Of a stretch of DNA of 64,000 nt, positions 1-8,339 are shown piece after piece; position 1 is the stretch's first letter; the number at the start of each line of letters is the position of its first letter. Source of the stretch: JAEUOS01 sp965279115 (GTDB lineage Bacteria; Pseudomonadota; Gammaproteobacteria; Burkholderiales; JAEUOS01); the NCBI GenBank assembly GCA_965279115.1, contig OZ257137.1, positions 1,860,001 through 1,924,000 of the forward strand. Reading direction: 5' to 3'. Position numbers and translations under genes: made by a program. The notes beneath the pieces are model-generated. The model was not told the origin of the DNA. It made no database searches and saw only the letters and a program-made list of their open reading frames with translations.

Positions 1-818
1 GCGGCCACGGCGAAGGTGCCGGGCGCGCTCTCGAGCGGGCAACCCCAGTGGCTTGCGAGTGCCTGCACCACACTGCTCGGCCCGACTGCCAATAGGCGCG
101 CTTTCTGCGCCTGCGTCCAGATGTGGGCCCCCGCCACGGCCAGGTCGGCAGGGTGCGCGATGTCGAACAGCGTGCTGCGCCAGGACCCGTCGGCGCCGGA
201 TGCCGCGCCGATGCGCGCGTCAATTTCGCGTGGCGGCAACGCGTAGTCCGTATACGGCACCAGGCCCATGCCCTCGAAGCCCTGTCGCGCCAGGTGCAGG
301 CGCAGGTCCGCCTCGTCCATCGGCGTGACGGGATGACGCGCCATGGTGGGGTGGCGGTCGATGCGATGCACCGTACCGCCCAGCCCGGCGGAGGCGAACA
401 GGTTGCCGAACAGGCAGTAGCGCCCCAGGTTGGGCTGGCCGCCGATGACCGGCACCCAGCGGCCTTGCACGTGCGGCAGCAGTGCCTCGACCGCCGCGCC
501 GATATTGCCCACATGCGGCGCGCTGTCGAAGGTGGAGCAGATCTTGTAATGGATGACCGGCACGTCCAGCGTCGCGAAGAAACGCCCGGCTTCGTCCAGC
601 AACGGCGCCATCGCCGCGGGAGCGAGTGAACGCGTGGTGCCGGCGATGCCCAGCACGTCAAGCGGACCGGCGGCGGCCAGTTGGGCCGGCGTCGGCACCC
701 CGGTAAACAGCAGCACCCGCAGCCCGGCCTGCGCCGCCGTGGCCAGCGTATCGGAGGCACCGGTGAAGTCGTCGCCGTAGTAGGCGATCTTCAGGCCCGG
801 CGGCACGCCCGGCTTCAT
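1..818 (-). CDS. Four-carbon acid sugar kinase (DUF1537/OtnK-like), C-terminal part beyond window
   Basis: Family role: ATP-dependent phosphorylation of a four-carbon or branched sugar acid. The minus-strand frame from ATG 818 is open to the window edge (272 codons visible, 3' end missing). The N-terminal motif GDDFTGASD (residues 15-23) is the hallmark of the family's substrate-binding domain, and HYKICSTFDSAPHVGNIG further on also fits. Family members have about 420 residues, so roughly two thirds is here. Its ATG overlaps the stop of the RuBisCO-like gene (ATGA), so the two are translationally coupled. A kinase beside an RLP is the arrangement known for 3-oxo-isoapionate catabolism (OiaK with OiaX/OiaT); the exact substrate here is inferred only. 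Confidence 0.85.
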   Translation of the reverse strand, partial: MKPGVPPGLKIAYYGDDFTGASDTLATAAQAGLRVLLFTGVPTPAQLAAAGPLDVLGIAGTTRSLAPAAMAPLLDEAGRFFATLDVPVIHYKICSTFDSAPHVGNIGAAVEALLPHVQGRWVPVIGGQPNLGRYCLFGNLFASAGLGGTVHRIDRHPTMARHPVTPMDEADLRLHLARQGFEGMGLVPYTDYALPPREIDARIGAASGADGSWRSTLFDIAHPADLAVAGAHIWTQAQKARLLAVGPSSVVQALASHWGCPLESAPGTFAVA

Positions 819-2107
819 GCCTTGGGGCCGAAGAATTCCAGCGCGCGCTTCAGTTGCGGCGCGGTGCGCGCGAAAGACTCCAGGGTCTGGCCGGACCGCA
901 CCGCCTCCCACCCCTGCTGCAGGCTGGCCACACCCGCCGCCGGGCCATCCGGATGCGCGAGGATGCCGCCACCGGCCAGGAAGATCAGGTCGTCGCTTTG
1001 CACCCGCTCGAAGGTGACCGGCATGGTGCCCGCCCATTGGCCGGACGAGAACACCGGCATGATGGCGTCGCCGCTGCCGGCCGCGTCGACGGGGTCGCCC
1101 GTTTCGCCCAGCGGCATGAGGCAGTCACGCGCCGACTCCACGACTTCGTCGTTGGTCTGCGAAAACTTGCCGTCCATGCCGTGCACGTGAAGGTGATCGA
1201 TGCCGGTCAGGCGCCACAGCGCCTGGTAGGCCTGAAAACCGATGCCCAGCGCCGGATGGCGCGAGAAGGCGCCATAGCCGGCGCGGTGTCCATGAATCGC
1301 CAGACGGGTATGGCGGCGCAGGGTCTGCAGCGCCGAGAAGCCACACCAGTTGAGCGCCACCATCGCGCAACAGCCGCCCTCGCGCTCGATCAGGTCGGCA
1401 TGCCGGCGCATGGCGTCGGTTTCGTCGGTGATGTTGAAGGCGTAAATCACGTTGCGGCCGGTGCGCTCGCGATAGGCGCGGATGCGCTGCATCACCGACC
1501 GCACGCGCTCGGCCAGCGGCGCATGCACCGGGTCGGCGCAGACCTCATCGTCCTTGATGAAATCGAGGCCGGCTTCGCACAGCTGGCCGGCCAGTTCGCC
1601 GGTGGCTTCGGCCGACAGGCCCACATTGGGTTTGACGATGGTGCCCAGCACCGGACGTCCGCTCACGCCGAGGAGCGCGCGCGTGCCGGCCACCCCATGG
1701 CCGGGCATCTCGAAGCGTTCGCGATAGCCCGCAGGGAGGCTAAGCGACTCCAGGCGCAGGCCGGTCGCCTCGCCAATGTCGAACAGGTTGCCCGCCACCG
1801 TGGCGGCGAGCGCGGAAAGATTGGCGCCGATGTTGTCGACTGGAAACGATATATCCACGCGCGCCCGGCGCCAGGGACCGGTGGCACCCTTGCGATCCAG
1901 CCAGGCGTTCGGCAGGCTGGGCGCCGCAAGAGGTTCGAGTTCCTCGAGGCGATCGACGGTGGCGCGCGCACGTTCACGCAGATCGTCCGACTCGCCGGCC
2001 ACACGCACGAAGGTGCCGCAACTCTGTTCGCCGGCCACCACGTCGGCGGCCACTGCGGGGTCCAGCGGGGTTTCGATCAGGTAGGTTGCAGTGAGTCGTG
2101 CGCCCAT
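815..2107 (-). CDS. RuBisCO-like protein (form IV RLP), probable sugar-acid phosphate decarboxylase/hydrolase
   Basis: A 430-residue RuBisCO large-subunit homologue. The metal-site motif FIKDDE (Lys185, Asp187, Glu188, equivalent to the carbamylated Lys201, Asp203 and Glu204 of RuBisCO) is intact, as are HGHRAG (His274, Arg275), HLHVHG and a loop-6 Lys314. In GTIVKPN, Lys159 matches Lys175, but the RuBisCO Lys177 position is Asn161. A working carboxylase is therefore unlikely. RLPs beside a DUF1537 kinase act on 3-oxo-isoapionate 4-phosphate (OiaX decarboxylase, OiaT transcarboxylase/hydrolase); that reaction is the best guess. It sits in an operon behind a TRAP transporter and a VOC protein, 10 bp after the VOC stop. 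Confidence 0.88.
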   Translation of the reverse strand: MGARLTATYLIETPLDPAVAADVVAGEQSCGTFVRVAGESDDLRERARATVDRLEELEPLAAPSLPNAWLDRKGATGPWRRARVDISFPVDNIGANLSALAATVAGNLFDIGEATGLRLESLSLPAGYRERFEMPGHGVAGTRALLGVSGRPVLGTIVKPNVGLSAEATGELAGQLCEAGLDFIKDDEVCADPVHAPLAERVRSVMQRIRAYRERTGRNVIYAFNITDETDAMRRHADLIEREGGCCAMVALNWCGFSALQTLRRHTRLAIHGHRAGYGAFSRHPALGIGFQAYQALWRLTGIDHLHVHGMDGKFSQTNDEVVESARDCLMPLGETGDPVDAAGSGDAIMPVFSSGQWAGTMPVTFERVQSDDLIFLAGGGILAHPDGPAAGVASLQQGWEAVRSGQTLESFARTAPQLKRALEFFGPKA

Positions 2108-2117
2108 CGGATTGCGT

Positions 2118-2657
2118 CTACAGTTTCGAGAGGTCGGGGAAAGGTCGCACCGGATCGCGCCCGTCCCAGCCCTGGGAGGCCTCGCGGATCATGCGGAACA
2201 TGGTGCCCTTGGGTCCCGCCACTTCCGAGAGTTCGATCACGGTGCCGGGATGGTACTCGGTATCGAAGTAGATGAAGCGTCCGCGCTCGCCCACCTCGCC
2301 CGACATCACCGGCTTCAAGCCCTGGGCAGTGAGGCGTGCGAGATCGGCATCGTAGTCCTGTGTCCAGTAGGCCACATGCTGCAGGCCGGTGTTGCCTGCG
2401 CGCTGGAAGTCGCGATACATCGACGGCACGTCGTTGCGGGTCTGGATCAGTTCCACCTGCAACGGGCCCGAATTGGCCAGCGCCACCGAGTTGTGCGGCT
2501 GGTAGCTCTCGCCGCGGTAGCGGTAGTTGACGATCGGCACCTTGGGGTTGTAGAACCAGGGCCCGACGCCGAGTTCGCGGCTCCAGTAGTCCATGGCCGC
2601 CTCGATGTCGGGCACCACGTAGCCAAGCTGGCGGATTTCGCCGAAGAATCTGCTCAT
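2118..2657 (-). CDS. VOC (glyoxalase/bleomycin-resistance) superfamily protein
   Basis: A 179-residue protein with a vicinal-oxygen-chelate fold, belonging to the subgroup with an N-terminal motif like LGYVVPDIEAAMDYW followed by ELGVGPWF. A second half-repeat starts near HVAYWTQDYDAD and ends with TVIELSEV, giving a His and a Glu as possible metal ligands. At the first ligand position, usually His, a Gln (IRQLGY) is seen. The fold covers epimerases, lyases and dioxygenases, so the reaction is not predictable. Its place between the TRAP permease and the RLP suggests it isomerises or cleaves an intermediate of the same sugar-acid pathway. Confidence 0.8.
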   Translation of the reverse strand: MSRFFGEIRQLGYVVPDIEAAMDYWSRELGVGPWFYNPKVPIVNYRYRGESYQPHNSVALANSGPLQVELIQTRNDVPSMYRDFQRAGNTGLQHVAYWTQDYDADLARLTAQGLKPVMSGEVGERGRFIYFDTEYHPGTVIELSEVAGPKGTMFRMIREASQGWDGRDPVRPFPDLSKL

Positions 2658-2666
2658 GCTTCCTTC

Positions 2667-3947
2667 CTATTTCATCAACACGCCCGGCAACCAGGTGGAG
2701 GCCGCGGGAAAGTAGGTCACCGCCATCAGCGAAAGCACCAGGCAGATGATGAATGGCCAGGCGCCGGCGATCACCCGTTCCAGCGGCATCTTCGCGATGT
2801 TGGCCACCATGTAGAGACTCATGCCCACCGGCGGGGTCAGAAGGCCGATCATCAGGTTCAAGACCACCACGATGCCCAGGTGCACCGGGTCGACGCCCGC
2901 CGCCACCAGCGCGGGGGTGATGATGGGTGCGATGATCAGGATGGCCGCCAGGGACTCCATGATCATGCCGATGATGAGCAGCAGGATGTTGACGATGAGG
3001 AGCAGCACGTACGGGTTCTTGGTCAGCGACAGCAGGAACTCGGCGGCACGGGTCGGCACCCTGTCGATGGTCAACACCCAGGCGAAAAGCGCTGCGCAGC
3101 CCACGATCAACAGCACGCTGGCGGTGGACTGCACGGTTTCGCGCGCGGCGGCGATGAAGCCGGACCAGGTGAGCTTGCGATAGAACACCAGGCCGATGAC
3201 GATGGCGTACACCACCGTGACAGCGGCGGCCTCGGTGGAGCCGAAGAATCCGCCCACCAGCCCGCCGATCAGCACCACCGGCGCGAACAAGGCGGGCAAC
3301 GAGAACCACAACTGGCGCATGAATAGCGCGGGCGTGACGACGATGGTGTCGCGCGGCAGGTTGCGGCGCCGGGCGGTGATCGCGATCTGCCCCATCAGGA
3401 AGGCGGCGATGATCAGGGACGGAATGATGCCCGCCAGCAACAGCTTGACAGGCGAAATCTCGGCGGCCATCGCGAAGATGACCAGCGGGATTGAAGGCGG
3501 AAAGATCGGGCCGAGTGTGGAAGCGGCCATGCAGATGCCGGCGGAGAACTCGTCGTCGTAGCCCTGCTCGCGCATCATCTCGATCTGGACCTTGCCGAGC
3601 GCGCCGATGTCCGCCAGCGCCGCGCCCGAGACACCGGAGAACACCAGGTGGGTGAGCACGGTCACATGCCCGAGCCCGCCGCGGATGCGCCCGACCACCA
3701 TGCGGATAAAATCGAAAAGCTGGGAGGTGATGCCGGCGCAGTTGAATACCGCCGCGGCGAAGATGAACATCGGAACCGCCAGGAGCGGGGTTGAATCGAG
3801 CGAGTTGATGGTGCGTTGCGCCACCACCGCCAGCGGCATGTCGAACCACCAGATCACCGCGCCCGCCGCCAGGCCCATGGACATGGCGATCGGCAGGCCC
3901 ATCACCACCAGCAGCAGGAACAGCAGGATCGCCGCGATGCTCATCAT
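2667..3947 (-). CDS. dctM: TRAP transporter large permease (DctM)
   Basis: A 426-residue, highly hydrophobic inner-membrane protein with about 12 predicted membrane segments, the normal size for the large TRAP subunit. It would use an ion gradient to import a carboxylate or sugar acid delivered by the DctP receptor. Sequence signs are the N-terminal LLFLLLVVMGLPIAMSMGL segment, a GVSGAALADIGALGKV stretch and the LTPPVGMSLYMV loop typical of the family. Its ATG overlaps the stop of the small subunit by four bases. A second ATG is the next codon. Confidence 0.95.
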   Translation of the reverse strand: MMSIAAILLFLLLVVMGLPIAMSMGLAAGAVIWWFDMPLAVVAQRTINSLDSTPLLAVPMFIFAAAVFNCAGITSQLFDFIRMVVGRIRGGLGHVTVLTHLVFSGVSGAALADIGALGKVQIEMMREQGYDDEFSAGICMAASTLGPIFPPSIPLVIFAMAAEISPVKLLLAGIIPSLIIAAFLMGQIAITARRRNLPRDTIVVTPALFMRQLWFSLPALFAPVVLIGGLVGGFFGSTEAAAVTVVYAIVIGLVFYRKLTWSGFIAAARETVQSTASVLLIVGCAALFAWVLTIDRVPTRAAEFLLSLTKNPYVLLLIVNILLLIIGMIMESLAAILIIAPIITPALVAAGVDPVHLGIVVVLNLMIGLLTPPVGMSLYMVANIAKMPLERVIAGAWPFIICLVLSLMAVTYFPAASTWLPGVLMK

Positions 3948-4474
3948 GCGCCATGCCCTCCGGCATCGATGCTGCGGGCCAGGTCGCCGCGCAGGGCCGC
4001 AAGCACCCGGTCGATCGCCGCCAGCAGGGTCAAGGCCATGCCGATGGCCGCCGGCATGTAGTACACCAGGTTGGGAATCGCCAGCGCCGGGCTGGCGAAC
4101 CTGCCGGCACGCTGCATGAAGAACCAGCCCGACACCAGGTAGAGCACGCAGAACAGCAAGGTGAGGAACTCGTTGACGAAGTCGGCCACCCGGCGCGGCG
4201 CGCGCGGCAGCAGGTTGATGAACATGTCGACGCGCACGTGGCCGTCCTTGAGCAGGAGCAGCGGCACGGCGAGGAAAATCAGCCCGAGCCCGCAGAAGCG
4301 CGCAAGTTCATCGGCCCACGGCGCACCGTCGTTGAACAGTTCGCGCGCGAACACCTGGATCATCACCAGCGCGGTCACCGCCAGCAGCATGAACACGGCC
4401 ATGCTCTCGGCTGCCCGGCACAGGGCGAAGAGGGCCCGTCTCACCGGGCCCTTCACGGTGACGTCAGACTGCAT
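3944..4474 (-). CDS. dctQ: TRAP transporter small permease (DctQ)
   Basis: A 176-residue protein with four hydrophobic segments. The DctQ pattern is visible: MIQVFARELFNDGAPWADEL after the first helix and KDGHVRVDMF after the second. It pairs with the large permease encoded directly downstream, with which it overlaps by four bases, and lies 12 bp after dctP. Its role is structural: it stabilises the large subunit and binds the receptor. Length is normal. Confidence 0.93.
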   Translation of the reverse strand: MQSDVTVKGPVRRALFALCRAAESMAVFMLLAVTALVMIQVFARELFNDGAPWADELARFCGLGLIFLAVPLLLLKDGHVRVDMFINLLPRAPRRVADFVNEFLTLLFCVLYLVSGWFFMQRAGRFASPALAIPNLVYYMPAAIGMALTLLAAIDRVLAALRGDLARSIDAGGHGA

Positions 4475-4486
4475 GGCGCTGGCGGC

Positions 4487-5500
4487 TTACTTGACGGCGG
4501 CGATTTCGCGGTACAGGTCGCCGAACTTGGCGCCGAACTTCTCCTGCACCACCTTGCCCACCGAAGCCTTGAAGGCGTCGAGCTTCAGTCCGTTGGCCGG
4601 GCCGATGACGTTCATCTTCAGACCCTTCAGCTTTTCGAGTTCGGCGTTCTCGTCGTTCCTCACCATCTCGGTGGCCTTGCGGCGCACTTCGTCGGCGGCG
4701 GCGGCGATCTGGTCGCGCTGCGCCGGCGACAGGGCCTGCCAGGCCTTCTCGTTGATGACGATCAGCTGCGCGTTCATGATGTGCGAGGTGAGCATCATGT
4801 GCGACTGCTTTTCATAGAGCTTGGACGACAGCACCACGTTGACCGGATTCTCCTGCCCGGCAACCTGCCCGGTGGCAAGCGCCGTGGGCACCTCGGACCA
4901 GTCCACCGGCACCGGAACGGCCCCCAGGCCCTGCACGGCGCTCATGTAGATGGGGAAGGGGATGGCGCGGATCTTCTGGCCGGTGAGGTCCGACGGCTGC
5001 ATCACCGCCTTGTTGGCGGTGAGTTGCCGCGTGCCAAAGTAGTAGGCGTACAGGACACGCACGCCGGCCGCCTTGATGAGGCCTTCGTTCAACTTCTTCA
5101 TCACCGGGCCGTTGACGTCCATCACCTTCATGAGGTGGTCGACATCGCGGTACAGGTAGGGTGTATCGAGTGCGCCGAAGGGCTCGTGCAGCGAACCGAT
5201 GCCGCCGGCGGTGTTGTGAGACAGGGCGATGGTGCCGGTGGAGACGGCCTCGGCCAGTTCCTGCAGCTTGCCCAGTTGGGAGGAAGGATAGACGGTGACC
5301 TTGATGCCGCCACTGGTGTTCTTGGCGATCGCGTCGGCCAGCCACTGTGCCTGCATGCCGGCGGCGGAGTTGGGCGGGTTCATGTGGCCGTAACGGAACT
5401 CGACGGTCTTCTGCGCCAGGGCGACCGGCGACATGGCGAGGGCGAATGTGCTGCCGATGGCGGCAACCAGGGCGCGACGGGCAAGACGTGTTGTCAGCAT
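4487..5500 (-). CDS. dctP: TRAP transporter periplasmic substrate-binding protein (DctP)
   Basis: A 337-residue solute receptor, first gene of the operon. The signal peptide is clear: ARRALVAAIGSTFALAMSPV followed by ALAQ. DctP-type features include YGHMNPPNS near the mature N terminus, PSSQLGKLQELAEAV, and IRAIPFPIYMSAVQGLGAVP with the conserved Arg that normally holds a substrate carboxylate. The start is supported by AAGGAGA six to eight bases upstream. A carboxylated sugar acid would fit the RLP and kinase genes downstream, but the ligand cannot be read from sequence. Confidence 0.93.
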   Translation of the reverse strand: MLTTRLARRALVAAIGSTFALAMSPVALAQKTVEFRYGHMNPPNSAAGMQAQWLADAIAKNTSGGIKVTVYPSSQLGKLQELAEAVSTGTIALSHNTAGGIGSLHEPFGALDTPYLYRDVDHLMKVMDVNGPVMKKLNEGLIKAAGVRVLYAYYFGTRQLTANKAVMQPSDLTGQKIRAIPFPIYMSAVQGLGAVPVPVDWSEVPTALATGQVAGQENPVNVVLSSKLYEKQSHMMLTSHIMNAQLIVINEKAWQALSPAQRDQIAAAADEVRRKATEMVRNDENAELEKLKGLKMNVIGPANGLKLDAFKASVGKVVQEKFGAKFGDLYREIAAVK

Positions 5501-5611
5501 GATGTCTCCTTGCGATTATTTGATGTGCACCCGCCGAAGGGCCGGTGCTTTGTGCGTGCAATGGTGGGATCGGCGTACGCTGCCGTCAAATTGCATTTAT
5601 GATGGTTTTTG
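5501..5611. promoter_or_regulatory. Divergent promoter region between dctP operon and lacI-type gene
   Basis: This 111-bp gap separates two divergently transcribed units, so it must carry both promoters and probably the operator of the LacI-family regulator. A weak inverted pair TGCAAT (5557-5562) and ATTGCA (5590-5595) is present, but the arms are 27 bases apart and I see no convincing compact LacI palindrome. The AT-rich stretch at 5585-5610 is the likeliest core-promoter site. Confidence 0.4.
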
Positions 5612-6673
5612 ATGGAACCAGACCTGCCCCGCAACCCGACCGTTGCCGCCAGCCGCGCGCGGGTACCCGACATTGCGCGCATGGCCGGCGTGTCCACCGC
5701 CACCGTGGATCGCGTCCTCAACCGCAGGCCTGGCGTGCGCGCGGCCACCGCGCAGCGGGTGCTCAAGGCGGCCTCGGCGCTGGATTACCTGCCGGCCGAA
5801 GACCTGTATGCCGCGATCCGGCCCGCGCCGCTCAGGGTGGTGTTCCTGTTGCCGGCCGGGACCAACCGCTTCATCCGCATGCTGGGCGACTTCATCGACT
5901 TCGCCGGCGACGAACTCGCGCCTTTCAACGTGCGCTGCAGGCATGCGTTCATCGAGGGCTTCAATCCCGCCGCGCTGGCCGAAAGCCTGCTGCGCTACGG
6001 TCGCAATGCCGACGCCATCGCCTTCATGGCGCTCGAACACCCGGCCGTGCACGAGGCGGTGCGCAAACTCAGCAATGCCGGCGTGAGCCTGGCCACGCTG
6101 ATCTCGGACCTGTCGCATTCGCCGCGCACCGCCTACGTGGGCCTGGACAACCGCTCCGCCGGACGCACCGCCGGCCTGTTGCTCGGGCGCTTTGCCGGGC
6201 CGGCCAAGGGCAAGGTGGCGCTGATCGCCGGTAGCCGCAGCTATCGGGCGCACGAGGAGCGTGAAGCGGGCTTCTTCCATCTGATGGAAGAGATGTTTCC
6301 AGCCCTCGAAGTGATCGGCCTGCGCGAAGGCCAGGACGACGTGGAAACCAACTACCGGCAGACCCGTGCGCTCCTGCGCCAGTACCGCGAACTGGTGGGC
6401 ATCTACAACATCGGCGGTGCCTCCGAAGGTGTGGCGCGCGCACTCAAGGAAGCCAGGCGCGACCAGGAGGTGGTGTTCATCGCCCATGGCCTGACGCCAG
6501 ACACGCGCGCGTTCCTCATCGACGGCACGCTCGACGCCGTGCTCACCCAAAGCCCCGCCGCGGTGATCAGCAACTGTGTGCGCATCTTCGCCAATCTGCG
6601 CGACAAGCGCGCGCCGCTGGCCGGGGTGGAGCCGGTGCGCATGAGCATCGTATTGCGGGAAAACCTGCCGTAA
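5612..6673 (+). CDS. LacI-family transcriptional regulator
   Basis: A 353-residue repressor. The helix-turn-helix lies at about residues 17-60 (VPDIARMAGVSTATVDRVLN, then a hinge ending in LDYLPAEDL). The rest is a periplasmic-binding-protein-like effector domain with FLLPAGTNRF near its start. I chose ATG 5612; a TTG one codon upstream (5609) is possible and neither has a strong ribosome site. It is divergent from the TRAP-RLP-kinase operon, so it most likely represses that operon and responds to the imported sugar acid or a derivative. This is inferred from position. Confidence 0.9.
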   Translation: MEPDLPRNPTVAASRARVPDIARMAGVSTATVDRVLNRRPGVRAATAQRVLKAASALDYLPAEDLYAAIRPAPLRVVFLLPAGTNRFIRMLGDFIDFAGDELAPFNVRCRHAFIEGFNPAALAESLLRYGRNADAIAFMALEHPAVHEAVRKLSNAGVSLATLISDLSHSPRTAYVGLDNRSAGRTAGLLLGRFAGPAKGKVALIAGSRSYRAHEEREAGFFHLMEEMFPALEVIGLREGQDDVETNYRQTRALLRQYRELVGIYNIGGASEGVARALKEARRDQEVVFIAHGLTPDTRAFLIDGTLDAVLTQSPAAVISNCVRIFANLRDKRAPLAGVEPVRMSIVLRENLP

Positions 6674-6717
6674 GGACACGAGGCGGCCATGCCCGGATGG
6701 CCATGCCGGGAAGCAGC

Positions 6718-7494
6718 CTAGCGCCTGACGCCCGGGCTCTCGATCGGAAGCCCCTCGGCCCGCCACGCCAGAAACAGTGAAAGATCAAGCAGGTCCGCCG
6801 AGTTGTAAGGCGGCAGTTCCGCGCGCACCCCCGAATAGCAGGCGCGCAGGCGGCGCTGCAGCGAACCGGCCGCCTGCCACTCGAGCCGGTAACCGGGCCA
6901 GCCGTTGGGATGCCCCTGGCTGATGGTCTCGGCCAGCAATCGCTTGCCGGCGTTGTCGTCATGGCAATGCACACAGGCCAGATTCACCTGGCCGATGCGC
7001 CGCGCGTGCAGGGCGCGGCCGCGCTCGAAATGCGCCGCAGCCGGGCCGTCGACGGACACCTTGATCGGCATGCCGCGCGACTGTATGGCCACGTAGCTGG
7101 TGAGCCCGAGCAATTCCTCCGATTCGAACGCCAGTGGCACGGCCTGCTGGCGTTCGACGCGGCACTGGTTGATGCGGCCCTCGAGGTCAAGAAGGCGCCC
7201 GGCCGACTTGTCAAAGGCCGGGTAACGCGTGGCCACGCCCTTCATGGACTCGCGCGCGTCGCGGTGGCAATCTGCGCACGACTTAGCGGCCGCGCCGGCG
7301 CGGGTGCCCCACAGCTTTGACCCCTTTTCGACCCACAGCATGCCGGCATTGGCGAACTCGTCCGCCTGCATGGCACGCAGGTCGGCGCCCATGTAGGTGC
7401 TGCCGGAACGCAATTTTTCCAGCGGCAGGCTGCGCTCCTGGGCGAAAGCGAATCCGCAGCACAGCGCGACAAGGCAGGCAGCAAGACTCCGCAT
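6718..7494 (-). CDS. soxA: SoxA, diheme cytochrome c of sulfur oxidation
   Basis: A 258-residue periplasmic protein with a signal peptide ending FAFAQ. Two heme motifs are present, CADCH (73-77) and CVHCH (174-178), plus the SoxA-specific stretch RRLRACYSGVRAE carrying Cys219, the persulfide heme ligand of the family. SoxA with SoxX forms the enzyme that attaches a sulfur substrate to the SoxY cysteine. It is the last gene of the soxX-soxY-soxZ-monooxygenase-soxA set, 22 bp after the preceding stop. Length is slightly below typical. Confidence 0.93.
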   Translation of the reverse strand: MRSLAACLVALCCGFAFAQERSLPLEKLRSGSTYMGADLRAMQADEFANAGMLWVEKGSKLWGTRAGAAAKSCADCHRDARESMKGVATRYPAFDKSAGRLLDLEGRINQCRVERQQAVPLAFESEELLGLTSYVAIQSRGMPIKVSVDGPAAAHFERGRALHARRIGQVNLACVHCHDDNAGKRLLAETISQGHPNGWPGYRLEWQAAGSLQRRLRACYSGVRAELPPYNSADLLDLSLFLAWRAEGLPIESPGVRR

Positions 7495-7516
7495 CTGGCG
7501 CCTGTCGCGGGCTTTT

Positions 7517-7813
7517 CTAGGGGGCGATGCGACGAAAGGTCTGGCGCTGGCGCGACTTCAGAAGCGGCACGCCGCTGGCCACCCATTCCTTGAAGTGCGC
7601 GGTCTGCTGGTGGTCGGCGAAAGCGGCCTCATCCTTGTACACCTCGTAGAAGCGCACGCGCAGCGGATTTTCCACGTCCTCGATGACATCGAACTGCAGG
7701 CAGCCGGGTTCGGTTTCGCGGGCAGCCTTGGCATTCTTGAGCATGGCGGCGCGGCAGGCGGCTTCGTTGCCGGGGGCGATTTCAACTTCAACGTACAGGA
7801 CGAATGCGCTCAT
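7517..7813 (-). CDS. Antibiotic-biosynthesis-monooxygenase (ABM) domain protein
   Basis: A 98-residue protein with the ferredoxin-like ABM fold: VLYVEVEIAPGNEAACRAA, then ETEPGCLQFDV and FYEVYKDEAAFADHQQTAHF, which is the YgiN/quinol-monooxygenase pattern. The ATG at 7813 is preceded by GAGGAAA at normal spacing; a longer reading from 8011 would run through soxZ in another frame and is rejected. It lies between soxZ and soxA and is presumably co-transcribed. A Sox function for such a domain is not established. It could detoxify a reactive sulfur species or quinone, which is speculation. Confidence 0.85.
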   Translation of the reverse strand: MSAFVLYVEVEIAPGNEAACRAAMLKNAKAARETEPGCLQFDVIEDVENPLRVRFYEVYKDEAAFADHQQTAHFKEWVASGVPLLKSRQRQTFRRIAP

Positions 7814-7850
7814 GGATTTTCCTCGTAATGTGGAAAGCAGGCGCCGGCAG

Positions 7851-8174
7851 CTAGCCGGCGACGGTGACGGCGGCGCGCTCGCTGGCGCTCTCGCCGGAAT
7901 CGTCCACCCAGTCGAACACCAGCTCACCCGAATCGCGCGCGGTGACATGGAAGGTGAACAGCGGGTTGGCGGCGATACCGGAACTGGGCTCGACCCGGAA
8001 CACCTCGACACCGTTGTATCGGCAGGTCACCAGGCGAATGACATTGCGCGCGATCGGCTTGCCATCATCGGTGAGGCGATAGCCGGTCTCCATGCCGTGG
8101 CGGATCAGGATCTTGACCTCGAAGGTGTCGCCGCGACGGATCTGCGCGGGTACCTGGATGCGGGCGTCGGCCAT
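7851..8174 (-). CDS. soxZ: SoxZ, sulfur carrier complex subunit
   Basis: A 107-residue immunoglobulin-like protein without signal peptide, as normal for SoxZ, which is exported with SoxY. Recognisable stretches are RIQVPAQIRRGDTFEVKILI, IRHGMETGYR and the C-terminal FDWVDDSGESASERAAVTV. It would form the SoxYZ heterodimer that carries covalently bound sulfur intermediates. Its start codon lies inside the first copy of an 82-bp tandem repeat that separates it from soxY, so its ribosome site (weak CGGAA, 6-10 bases upstream) comes from the repeat. Confidence 0.93.
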   Translation of the reverse strand: MADARIQVPAQIRRGDTFEVKILIRHGMETGYRLTDDGKPIARNVIRLVTCRYNGVEVFRVEPSSGIAANPLFTFHVTARDSGELVFDWVDDSGESASERAAVTVAG

Positions 8175-8335
8175 GTCAGTTCCGAAGGGCCGCCCCGAGT
8201 AACTGACATGCCCCCTCGGGGGGCAGCGAGCATAGCGAGCGTGGGGGTCGTTTCATGTCAGTTCCGAAGGGCCGCCCCGAGTAACTGACATGCCCCCTCG
8301 GGGGGCAGCGAGCACAGCGAGCGTGGGAGTAGTTT
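8172..8335. repeat. 82-bp tandem duplication between soxY and soxZ
   Basis: Two adjacent, nearly identical copies lie at 8172-8253 and 8254-8335, differing at only a few positions. Each contains an inverted pair ATGTCAGTT/AACTGACAT around GGGCCGCCCCG and a second GC-rich dyad (CCCCCTCGGGGGG). Each copy starts with a minus-strand ATG; the left one is the soxZ start. The unit resembles the short GC-rich interspersed repeats common between genes in Burkholderiales. It could act as a partial terminator or RNA stabiliser between soxY and soxZ. Confidence 0.9.
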
Positions 8336-8339
8336 CACT

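Noticed and set aside
815..2107. True CO2-fixing RuBisCO
   Set aside because: Lys177 equivalent is Asn, no small subunit or phosphoribulokinase gene is present, and the neighbours are sugar-acid genes.
854..2275. Plus-strand open frame of 473 codons opposite the RuBisCO-like gene
   Set aside because: Antisense shadow caused by high GC; the minus strand encodes a clear RLP.
2077..4002. Long minus-strand open frame of 641 codons across the TRAP permease and VOC genes
   Set aside because: It is a different frame of dctM and VOC; it is rich in Arg, His and Gly with no membrane pattern or recognised motif, while the other frame gives clear TRAP and VOC proteins.
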